Shown in pieces: positions 30,025 to 38,929 of a DNA stretch of 39,450 nucleotides; within the stretch, counting starts at the first letter, position 1, and every line of letters starts with the position of its first letter. The notes beneath the pieces are model-generated. The model had not been told where the DNA came from. It saw nothing but the letters and a program-made list of their open reading frames with translations, and did not search any database. The stretch is from Discostella pseudostelligera (Eukaryota > Bacillariophyta > Thalassiosirophyceae > Thalassiosirales > Thalassiosiraceae): the NCBI GenBank assembly GCA_036940085.1, contig JALLBK010000557.1, positions 1-39,450 of the forward strand. Reading direction: 5' to 3'. A program made the position numbers and the translations under genes.

Positions 30025-32226
30025 ATGACGACGATGACGCCGCTATCAACGGAGGATGGCTTCCCCAGCCCGGAGACCACTCCCCAACAAGAAGTGAGAT
30101 CACCACAAGATCATCATCGTCGTCATTATCCAAGGACGACGAGAATCATCCGCAAGGAGATTTATGACAATATCATGCAACCGAATCATCATCCCAACCT
30201 TCGTCTGGTAAAGACGGCGCCGCGACCATCTCGAACACATAATCATGGCCTACTGCGCGGCATTGATGAATCGTCATCGAGCAGTTTCGATAGCGGTGAT
30301 CCAGAGATACTAATACGGAAGAATCTCTTTGCACCTCCCGTGGTAGTACAGAATGAAATATTCCGCACAGAATCGAAGGCGAATAATCATTATCAGACTC
30401 ACTTGCAACGAAATCATAATCATCATCATTCCACACCCAGTGCTGCTATCAACAAACAACTGATTCGTCCGGAATCATCATCATCCCAACGCGGTGCAGT
30501 TGTTAAGCGCACGGGCAACGATCAATACTGTGGACTATCAGCCGAAATTGCACATGCCATTGCATACCGAACGCCCATGAAGGCACAACCAACGCCAATG
30601 AAAACTCCCAGCAAGAGTACTATTGGGAGAAGTATACTCAAAACTCCAGGTATTGTTGGGATAATGAAAACACCCGCGAAGCAGCAGCCTTCGGAGACGA
30701 ACACGACGGTGGCCAGTACGATGGACAATAATGTTCTCAACCTTGCGCAGACGATATCCATGTCGAGCAGTAGCGATGATGAAACGTCCTCCTCGCCACA
30801 AAACTTTCAATTCAGGCCTGGACGGGTGCAGCCCGTTGCTATCGCTGTAACTGCACAGACAGAAACAAAGTCGAATATCACAAAACCATCAGCTCTACAC
30901 ACACCTCGTACGCAACCCATCAAAAAGAAGCGTACCATTCGCAAAACACCCTTTGCCTGTGCCTCATCACGGAAACGAATCAAAAAGAGCCTGACACCAC
31001 CGCGAAAGAATTTTTCAAGTCATATGAAATTACAGCGATCCAGTTCGGCAAACAACGCTAGTACTACTGCCTTTGAGGGTGTCAATAATTACATCCTAAC
31101 ATCGTCAGAGCATGATCCATCTCCTTTTCAGGTGGAATTGCCGTCAAAGAAGGAGATGGTAGTGCATTCGAAGATATGTGCATTAATGGATGGATATACG
31201 GCCATTCATCGTGACTTTAACTTTGCCATGTTGTGTGGTGTAAGCCACTCGACTTTGGTCAAAGAGTATGAGAGGAGTACACACGAAAAACCAATGATTG
31301 CAGGGACCTGTCATCGGGATGTTGTCCGAGAACTGTTGGCATGTGCCGATGATATTGTAGTGGAGGGATTCTTTCGGGAATACACCCAAGAGGAGAAGGA
31401 TAAAGAGAGTGAACGATTGGAGTCGTGCATTTTGAGCAGCGATAGTTTACGACAAATTATTGTTTGCTTTCGAGGAAGTACGACAAATCAGGCCAAGCCC
31501 TTGAAGAATGCGTCTACATCCCTATTTGGAAAGCAAGGATCCTCCTGTCTTCTTCATGAGGAGGATCATAAGGTACAAGTCCTTGATACCTTCCGGGGCG
31601 CCTACTTTGGCACGCCACTCGAGAAGGCGGTCTTTGCCCTCCTCAGCAATTTGACGACACGCAAGCCATTCTTCGATGTGGTCATGACCGGTCATTCCTT
31701 CGGGGCGGCAATGGCCACGATTGCTAGTTTCCGGTATGCATCCTCCAAACCACAGATGCGAGTATCCTGTCATGTCTTTAGCTCACCACGTATTGGCGGC
31801 GAGGCTTGGAGGCAGCTCGTTCACTCTGTTCCAAACTTGCGAATATATCGGGCAGAAAATGGATCTGATCCATATGTGTTGATGCCCAGTGGCAATGAAT
31901 GGGTACACTGTGGACATGCCGTACAAATTCATGACCGGAGTGGTAGTAGTAGTACTAGTACCGAGATCGAGATTCAAGCACGTCGATTCGATCGTGATAC
32001 AGCAACTTCGACCAATAGCAACTTGCTTGGATACGTCCAATCGATGGTAATTCCAAAGACTATCACGAATGGAGTATCGTCATCGCAGCAAGGAAAGATG
32101 GATCATGAGATACAATCCTATGTCGAAAAGTTAATTCGGTCTAGTGATCAGTGGTTCACGGATTTTTGTGAATGGAAGGGAAAAGGCGTGAGTGGAGCCA
32201 ATGATGAAATGAGGAGATTGGCTTAG
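30025..32226 (+). CDS. Class-3 lipase with long phospho-site-rich N-terminus
   Basis: Serine hydrolase of the fungal-type (class 3) lipase family, likely acting on acylglycerols or membrane lipids. Single exon, 733 residues. Catalytic triad visible: Ser558 in TGHSFGAAMA, Asp615 in ENGSDPYVLM, and His628 or His631 in EWVHCGHAVQ. IIVCFRGST about 80 residues before the nucleophile forms the usual oxyanion strand, and HVFSSPRIGGEAW follows it. Residues 1-360 are disordered and basic, with repeated TP sites (PTPMKTPSK, LKTPGI, MKTPAK, RKTPF, SLTPPRK), a pattern typical of proline-directed kinase targets and with possible nuclear signals. No signal peptide or membrane segment is seen. ATG 30025 is the first in frame. 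Confidence 0.85.
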   Translation: MTTMTPLSTEDGFPSPETTPQQEVRSPQDHHRRHYPRTTRIIRKEIYDNIMQPNHHPNLRLVKTAPRPSRTHNHGLLRGIDESSSSSFDSGDPEILIRKNLFAPPVVVQNEIFRTESKANNHYQTHLQRNHNHHHSTPSAAINKQLIRPESSSSQRGAVVKRTGNDQYCGLSAEIAHAIAYRTPMKAQPTPMKTPSKSTIGRSILKTPGIVGIMKTPAKQQPSETNTTVASTMDNNVLNLAQTISMSSSSDDETSSSPQNFQFRPGRVQPVAIAVTAQTETKSNITKPSALHTPRTQPIKKKRTIRKTPFACASSRKRIKKSLTPPRKNFSSHMKLQRSSSANNASTTAFEGVNNYILTSSEHDPSPFQVELPSKKEMVVHSKICALMDGYTAIHRDFNFAMLCGVSHSTLVKEYERSTHEKPMIAGTCHRDVVRELLACADDIVVEGFFREYTQEEKDKESERLESCILSSDSLRQIIVCFRGSTTNQAKPLKNASTSLFGKQGSSCLLHEEDHKVQVLDTFRGAYFGTPLEKAVFALLSNLTTRKPFFDVVMTGHSFGAAMATIASFRYASSKPQMRVSCHVFSSPRIGGEAWRQLVHSVPNLRIYRAENGSDPYVLMPSGNEWVHCGHAVQIHDRSGSSSTSTEIEIQARRFDRDTATSTNSNLLGYVQSMVIPKTITNGVSSSQQGKMDHEIQSYVEKLIRSSDQWFTDFCEWKGKGVSGANDEMRRLA

Positions 32227-32355
32227 GAAGAAAGATCATTTAAATGTGTGTGTGCTTGCAATAATATGTTCGGGCCTTAAAAGCTGAGATTAAGAGCTTA
32301 CTTAGAACCCCTTTCATTTCTACTTTTGGATGCACCACGACAAAGATATCCGACT

Positions 32356-33276
32356 CTATCCTTTCCTTGCACGAATTGCCCTTTCATCCACCGACTTTTG
32401 AACCAACCGTCCCGACTCACGCAAATCTGGCGTATTTGTCCTATCCACCAAAATTTGTGCATCCGTAAAGGATCCAAGTACTGCCTTGCTTTGACTATCC
32501 AATACAGTCCACAAACTAGAATAAGCACGTATTAAATATCCCGCCACTTGCGAATTGTATGTCAGAGGTTTGAGGTAATAGGCCATGGTTGCACTGGGTG
32601 GGATACTTTTTTGATCTTTGAAGGAAGCATTGACTACAACAGTTGGACATCCCGCCTCGGCCAATGTTCGTGCTATTTGATAATCTCGTTGTGAACTTGG
32701 TGTGAGGAATACACACACTTTTTCTTTCCCAGCAGCCTCTGGCATGCCATCTCGTAATGCAATCACTGTCGTTGCACCACCACTACCCTTCTTAACCTTT
32801 GCTTGCACTTTATTCATCAAAGAATTCGATGCCGATGTACTCATGACAAGATACACTTTTTTCCCTCCGCCAAATATCGAAGCGAATGGATTTGTCAAGC
32901 TATTTACCAACTTAATCACAAAGTCAACATTGGCATCTTCCACCTCCAACGAGGAACGTAGGGAGCCATCGCCTAATTTATTCAATGATGATACTACAGG
33001 AAATTCGCATTCAATGTATGGATAATTGGGTGTGCGTGGTGATTGAATGGCAGATTGGATAGAGGAGAGAGCGGCCTTGTCTCGATCGGTGGGGGACGAT
33101 GGAGTTTTGGCATAACTGAAAAGGGTGATTTTGCTGCTGCCGCCGCCTCTGCTGGAGATTAATAATGAAAATGGTGGAGAAATTGATGGAATGAACGATG
33201 ATGATAGCAGGATGGATCCACAAATATGCAGCAGCACTAGTAGTACTGCCGCCGGTTGGCATCGTCGAGTCGTCAT
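32356..33276 (-). CDS. Plastid-targeted DUF1995-like protein
   Basis: 306-residue protein. MTTRRCQPAAVLLVLLHICG starts a signal peptide whose predicted cut falls in SSS-FIPSIS, a Phe at +1 as in the diatom ASAFAP-type plastid presequence. The mature part has IECEFP near its start, then VYLVMSTS, GKEKVCVFLTPSS and MAYYLKPLT, ending VGYLIRAYSSLW-type sequence; this resembles DUF1995, known from plant plastid proteins such as those needed for photosystem assembly. The family call is from memory of its general pattern and is moderate. The start lies inside the left copy of an assembly duplication (N 33302), so a second false start exists in the right copy. Its 3' end faces the lipase gene. Confidence 0.6.
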   Translation of the reverse strand: MTTRRCQPAAVLLVLLHICGSILLSSSFIPSISPPFSLLISSRGGGSSKITLFSYAKTPSSPTDRDKAALSSIQSAIQSPRTPNYPYIECEFPVVSSLNKLGDGSLRSSLEVEDANVDFVIKLVNSLTNPFASIFGGGKKVYLVMSTSASNSLMNKVQAKVKKGSGGATTVIALRDGMPEAAGKEKVCVFLTPSSQRDYQIARTLAEAGCPTVVVNASFKDQKSIPPSATMAYYLKPLTYNSQVAGYLIRAYSSLWTVLDSQSKAVLGSFTDAQILVDRTNTPDLRESGRLVQKSVDERAIRARKG

Positions 33277-33366
33277 GGTCTCGTGCTCTTTGCTTTTGTG
33301 CNTAGTAGTACTGCCGCCGGTTGGCATCGTCGAGTCGTCATGGTCTCGTGCTCTTTGTTTTTGTGC
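33238..33366. repeat. 64-bp tandem copy split by one N, with one mismatch
   Basis: 33238-33301 and 33303-33366 are copies separated by N 33302, differing at one base (TTTGCTTTTG versus TTTGTTTTTG). This fits an unmerged contig overlap in which the two contigs carry different alleles. It duplicates the start region of the DUF1995-like gene. Confidence 0.87.
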
Positions 33367-33631
33367 TCGTTGCTGTTGTTGAGAGGTTGCAGTGCACTGG
33401 GGAAAGATACGGCGCGAAATCACCAAAAGATATGGCGGGAAATCAAAGGATGCGCGGATATCTAATAATATCTGCCTACCAATAATATGGCGCGAAACAA
33501 ATTGATATGGCGCGAAACCAAAGATATGGCGGGAAACCGTAAGATATTATGGCGCGAACCCAAGTGGCGCGGCGGCTCGACGTCGACCGAGGCACCACCT
33601 CCTTTGTTATTTAACACCGATTTGACCTTTG
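33277..33631. promoter_or_regulatory. Divergent promoter, DUF1995-like gene / alpha-mannosidase
   Basis: 355 bp as assembled (about 290 bp once the duplicated copy is removed). It contains the strongest motif cluster of the window (33411-33560, listed separately) and TTATTTAAC near 33606-33614, about 20 bp before the mannosidase ATG. Confidence 0.55.
33411..33560 (+). promoter_or_regulatory. Array of six E2F-like sites with ~20-bp spacing
   Basis: Six copies in one orientation: GGCGCGAAAT 33411, GGCGGGAAAT 33434, GGCGCGAAAC 33489, GGCGCGAAAC 33509, GGCGGGAAAC 33529, GGCGCGAACC 33551. Five match GCGSSAAA (the complement of the E2F consensus TTTSSCGC); the last has one mismatch. All but the first are preceded by TAT or ATAT. 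Successive steps are 23, 55, 20, 20 and 22 bp, about two helical turns, which would place bound proteins on one face of the DNA. Confidence 0.7.
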
Positions 33632-36600
33632 ATGGTGACCATGAAACATATGAGATGGACAAACTCCGCCACCATCTCCATGGCAGCAATAGCAAGGCTC
33701 TACATTGCCTTCACAACACTGATAATTCACCGTAGTAATGTGGTTCTTTCATCGGGGGCATCCTCCAACATCGGCAACAGCAACAGCAACGTTGAAAGAA
33801 TCCAACCTGCTGCCATTGACAACTTCGGTGACGAGTTTGACTTCGAAGACAACGACGATGACGACGACGATCCATTCTGCCCCAGCGATGAAAATGAGCA
33901 AGAGTTGCAACAATGCACGTTGAATGTCCATATTGTTCCCCACACGCATGAAGATGTTGGATGGCTCAAGACGGTGGATCAGTACTACTACTATGGGTTG
34001 AACAATACGTAAGTCATATTCGAATTGCCAATGTCAATGATAATGAAATCAATTCACCAATATCTGATGAAATGCATGTTCATTATTATTTTTTAAGTAA
34101 TCACCCTCTTCACATGTTGTGCAATGATATGTGCAGAATCCAGGAAGCGCATGTAGAGCTCATTCTCGACAGTGTCCTTGCAGCACTATCCCAATCCAAT
34201 CATTGCACCTTCACGTATGTTGAAACCAAATACTTTTCCAAATGGTACACTTCCCTCTCCACCATCCAACAACAAACATTACAACATCTCATTGCCACCA
34301 AACAATTCAATTTTGCCAATGGTGGTTGGGTAATGCATGATGAGGCCACCACACATTACATGGGAATGATTGATCAAACCACCCTGGGGCATTCGTTTTT
34401 AAAGAAGGTATTGGGTGTGGTACCCAATGTGGTATGGCAGTGGGATCCATTTGGACACTTGGCTACACAGGCAAGGTTGATGACGGGGGGTGTTGGATTT
34501 GATGCCTTGTATTTTGGAAGGTAAGCGCCATAACTTTATTTCGTGATGTGTACTAGACCGTAAGATGCACTGACTTGTATCTCGACCCCTTCAAGGACAG
34601 GATCCATTATGTCAATTTAGAACATCGGCAAAATAATGCTGAGTGCGAGGGTCTTTGGTCACCCATGCATGATACTAATAACACGGTCTTTTGGGGCTTG
34701 ATAGGAAGCTACAGTGGGAATTATGGTGCACCGGAGGGCTTTTGCTTTGACGTCTATTGCGCTGATCAGGATGAGCAGGCTCTAGTGAATAAATCGGAGG
34801 ATGTACTGCAACAGCGAATGCAGCTATTTGCACAATCATTGGCAATGCGGCAAATCGAACTAAGGGACGGAATATTATGCTTACCATGGGGATGAATTTC
34901 TTCTATTCAGAGGCGGACATGAACTTCAGGAACGTGGACCTACTCATTGAGGCAGCGAATCAGTATTTCAGTGCAGATGATGGATCTATCAATTCCACTG
35001 AAATTTTTGGTCGTCGATCCAATGAGGTGAATGTATTCTATTCAACTCCATCTTGGTACAGAAAATGTAAGCACAACGACTTCATGCGTGGTAGGAGAAG
35101 AAGAGGTGTCAAAGAAAATGATGATGCTCCACCATTACCGCCGACTGAAAGAAAGTATGATTCTGGTGCTTGGATGGATAACATGAAGGCCGGAGATTTC
35201 TTTCCCTATGCAGATTGTGATCACTGCTACTGGTTGAGTTACTTCTCGAGTTGGCAGAATCTGATACGAATGGAATGCGTAGGGTCCTCGTTTTTACGTG
35301 CAGCATGGCAGATTGAAGTCATGATGAAGTTGCAGTCTTTGGTTGTGTCTCAATACGACGACACAACAACCGAGTTGTCATGGAATTCTAGTTCCTTGTA
35401 TACCCTCGACAGTGCATTGGGCATTGCACAGCACCATGATTGTGTTACCGGTACATCAAAGCAGCATGTCGCCTATGATTATGCAAAAAGAATTTCAGAA
35501 GGGATGAGGGATGCAAGTTTGTTCTTTGTAGCCAATGGTCTGAGGCAGCTATTTATTGGTCAGCATACAGATTTTTTGCAAAACCTTCAGCTTTGTCATT
35601 TGCTGAATGAAACAATTTGTGATGTCAGTCAGGTAAGCTTTGAATTTGGCAAATTATTTCCTTTTCAGGTGCAGGCTCAACTCAATATTTTCTCGTGTGT
35701 CAGGATGCATCTGTCGATGATAATATAATGATGTACGTGGTTGTATATAATGCTCTAGCATGTGCACAAACTGAAGTTACTCCCTTACCAGTGGATTCTC
35801 GATCAATCTACGTTGTGGAAAGGCTTCATCCTGGTATGACTTGGTCAGCTGTTGAGTCAGAGCTCATTCCGAATCATAACTATGCAAAAGCTCACAGAGC
35901 AGCTCAGTTTACATTGTACTTTAATGCGAGCAATCTGCCACCACTCGGGGCTGCAATCTATCGGATAAGTACTCCTATGACAAATGTTGACGCTACTCCA
36001 GCTGTTGCTCGCAATCTGCTGGATACGAGAAGCGTGCAGTTGGCTGGTGCCAAGAGCATTCCTTCACAAACTTCGGAAGACTTGATACTGTTGAATGGCA
36101 CTTGTCAGTGACGATTGATAGGTAAGCCCCATCGATGAAGTGTGGTTAATGATCATCATCGCTGAACTGATTTTTTTGTCCGCTCTAGATTGACTGGTAG
36201 CATCAAAACTATATCCGAAGAGCGTAAAGGCGGAGCAAGCATTAATCTCACACATGAGTATGGCTTCTACAAGTCCTTCTCTCACAATGAGACACAGACA
36301 GTTGTCAATGACAATAGTGAACCGATTCGATTGCACAGCAAAACACCGTGGCTTCAGGGGAAAGCCAAGTCATTGCAAAATGGAGGAGCATACATTTTTC
36401 GACCTCGATCAGATGAATTTTTTGATATTCATCCCAATCCCAACTCCATCGTGGTGTATGAGACTGATCTTATTAAAGAAGTTCATGTACAGTTCGGATA
36501 TCCATCATGGATAACTCACATTATCAGACTGATTGACAGTAAGGACTATGTGGAGGTTGTGTATGCTGTCGGGCCTGTTCCTATCGAAGATGGTGTTGGA

Positions 36601-37443
36601 AAGGAGATTGTTTCCAGATACTCAACTTCAGTTGAAAGTCGCGGCTACTTCTACACTGATTCGAATGGTAGGGAATTCATAAAATGCAAACGAGGAGACG
36701 AACCAGTTGTGGGGAACTACTACCCAGTGACTGCCTCCATATTCATTGAAGACCAAGTCACTTCCTTTTCTGTTCTTGTTGACCGATCTCAGGGTGGAGC
36801 ATCATTGTCTGATGGATCACTCAAGCTATTGATTCATAGGCGGCTGGTACAAGATGATGCGCGTGGTGTTGGCAAAGCACTGAACAAAACGGACCTTGGG
36901 ATTAGTCCATACCCGTCGTTTGGCAATAGCACACGACTTGGAAGCGGTGTCATCACAAAAGGAATGCATTGCCTCATGATTGGAATGAAGGGTGCAAGTA
37001 AAGCCCGATCTCAGATGGATGCTGTCTTCTCTCAGCTGCACATTTTTGTAGCATCAGCACCCAATGACATTCCAATCATCTTCCACCAACCTGATTTGAC
37101 CTTGTCGAATGCGTCGCTTCCAGAGAATGTCATGGTTGTGACTTTTCAGCCTTGAAGAAAGCAAACTTGTTCTTAGTGAGGTTAGCACATCAGTATGGGA
37201 TTGATGAGAGCCATAGTTTATCTTCTCCGGTATATGTCAATCTGAAGTCTTTATTCCACAACCAATCCATAGAGCGAGTCTGTAACTGAAAAGACTTTAT
37301 CAGCCAATCAGGATCGAGCAAAATGGGAGAGGAAGCGGCTTCGATGGACAGATTATGATAAGTATGAATGGAGCAACAAAATATTGTGCACTAGACTTGG
37401 GACATTTTATTCAACTGAAGCCATTGGAGATACATACATTTGA
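33632..37443 (+). pseudogene. GH38 lysosomal-type alpha-mannosidase, frame broken at least four times
   Basis: Exo-mannosidase of glycoside hydrolase family 38, secretory/vacuolar (hydrophobic segment near [14 protein letters not shown]). Exons: 33632-34008, 34137-34520, 34565-35632, 35704-36121, 36189-37443; introns 128, 44, 71 and 67 nt. Family landmarks: [13 protein letters not shown] (zinc ligands at 33947 and 33953), QWDPFGH with the nucleophile Asp at 34444, QHHDCVTGTSKQHV at 35429. The frame shifts near 34883 (one base short in a Gly codon before NIMLTMG), near 36095 (before WHLSVTID), near 37151 (before LKKANLFLVRLAHQYG) and near 37278 (before SVTEKTLSANQ). Family homology continues past the apparent stop at 37155 to TGA 37441-37443. 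No introns fit these points. Either it is a decaying gene or the assembly has repeated indels here; the protein sequence between breaks is well conserved, which favours recent decay or error. Domain order and length are otherwise normal. Confidence 0.75.
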
Positions 37444-37888
37444 AATCAGGGTTTTACCGATCAGTTCATGAAATGAATTGGTACTAAGTACTATGAGTAT
37501 GTACAAAGCACTAAATAATTGATCAATTTGCAAGGAAATCAAATACCTGGGCCATCCAGTGATGAAAATCAAGTTCATTAGGCCCACATAACTGCTTAAT
37601 CAATCCATCTATCATCTATCATGTTTGATGACGCTGGAGCCTAGAGTAGATGGCAAATGGTCTCCATCACCTCTCTCCATCTCTAAGTCCACAGATGAAC
37701 TGAAAAAGCATGGGATCCTCTCCCCACCATTTTTTTCACACATGTTGATGCTTTGCTATGCATTCATCATCTTTCAACCAAATCCGGACTGTGTTCGTGC
37801 ATGTCCATGGCATCTGCAACCTTCTTTCTCTTGATCATAGGGATCCATTCATATTCTCCTCTTCCACTTAGATCAGCATGACTGAACC
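37444..37888. other. 3' flank of the mannosidase, no gene seen
   Basis: 445 bp, AT-rich, without recognisable coding content or repeats. It separates the mannosidase from the minisatellite region. Confidence 0.5.
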
Positions 37889-38550
37889 ATGAATCTCTCA
37901 GTGAGAGTGGTTGGCACCAATTCTCATTGGAATTGGATGTTTGTCACCCATTTGAAGTGGAATTGGGTGGTCAACACCCATTCTTGTGAAAGAAACTGGG
38001 TTTGGGTGGTTGGTGGCACTCATTTGTGTCAGTGGGTGGTTGGCACACACTCTCAGTGTAATCCAGTGGTTGATGCCCATTATCAGTGGAATGGGTGATC
38101 GCCAACACCAATTTTCAATGTCACTGGGTGTTTGCCAGCACCTATATTCTCAGTGCCATTATTGGGTGGTTGGCAGGTGGTTGGCACCCATTTACAATGG
38201 AATTGAGGGGTCAACACCAATTCTCAGTATAGTTACAGTGGTTAAGAGATGAGGTTGGCCAAGCATGATTTGGCATAGGAATTTGTAGTAATCCCTTGCT
38301 CAATGCTTCCAACAGTTCACACTGTGCCAGCTCCACCTCTCACTAAATCCTCTCTAGTAGAATTGAGTGGTGGTGCTCATTCTCATTATTCTTAGGGTGG
38401 AATTGGTCAACACCCCCACCCATGCTCCATGCTTAGTGGAATTGGGTGGTTGGTAGTTGGCAGTCATTGGCACCCATTCATGAATTCATGGTGGAATTGG
38501 CTGTTCAACACCCATTCTCACTGGCTGAGTTGGGTAGTTGCCTGATCCTA
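37889..38550. repeat. Degenerate minisatellite, unit about 30-38 bp
   Basis: Recurring unit approximated by GTGGAATTGGGTGGTTGGCA followed by CCCATTCTCA. Clear copies occur near 37930-38095, 38165-38235 and 38430-38520, with many substitutions and length changes and a less regular gap near 38250-38360. The strand shown is GGTGG-rich. Open frames through it are composition artefacts. Confidence 0.7.
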
Positions 38551-38631
38551 CCCTGCTCCTGGGTGCTACCTGCTACTCCTAGTACTACCGCTACAGCTCA
38601 TGCTCATCCTGTCCACCAAGAGATACTTTTA

Positions 38632-38785
38632 TTTTTTGATTGTGACCATGAAACAGCATGAGATGGACAACATCAGCCACCTTCTTCATAGCAGCAATAG
38701 CAAATCTCTACATTGCCTTCACAGCACTGATAATTCAACAGCATAGTAATGTGACTATTTTGTCTGGGCTGTCATTAGTACTACA
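38632..38785 (+). pseudogene. Decayed duplicate of the alpha-mannosidase 5' end
   Basis: This stretch aligns with 33619-33765, the first exon start of the mannosidase, in the same orientation. Shared runs include GTGACCATGAAACA, ATGAGATGGACAA, CAGCAATAGCAA, CTCTACATTGCCTTCACA and CACTGATAATTCA, in the same order with small indels. Similarity seems to fade after about 38785. The copy lacks an open frame of its own and is flanked by repeats, so it is a fragment, not a gene. Confidence 0.8.
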
Positions 38786-38929
38786 TCAAAAAACATGATG
38801 GCAACAGTGATGGTACCATCAAGATGATTGCTGTCATGCTACACCATGCTACAGTAAATCATAATCATCTGCTTGGATGGGGGTCATGATACAGTGGAGC
38901 CATCAACAGTCTGTGCCAAGCATGATGCT

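Noticed and set aside
37889..38252. Short open frames in the minisatellite
   Set aside because: Repeat-driven Trp/Val/His-rich sequences without any protein family.
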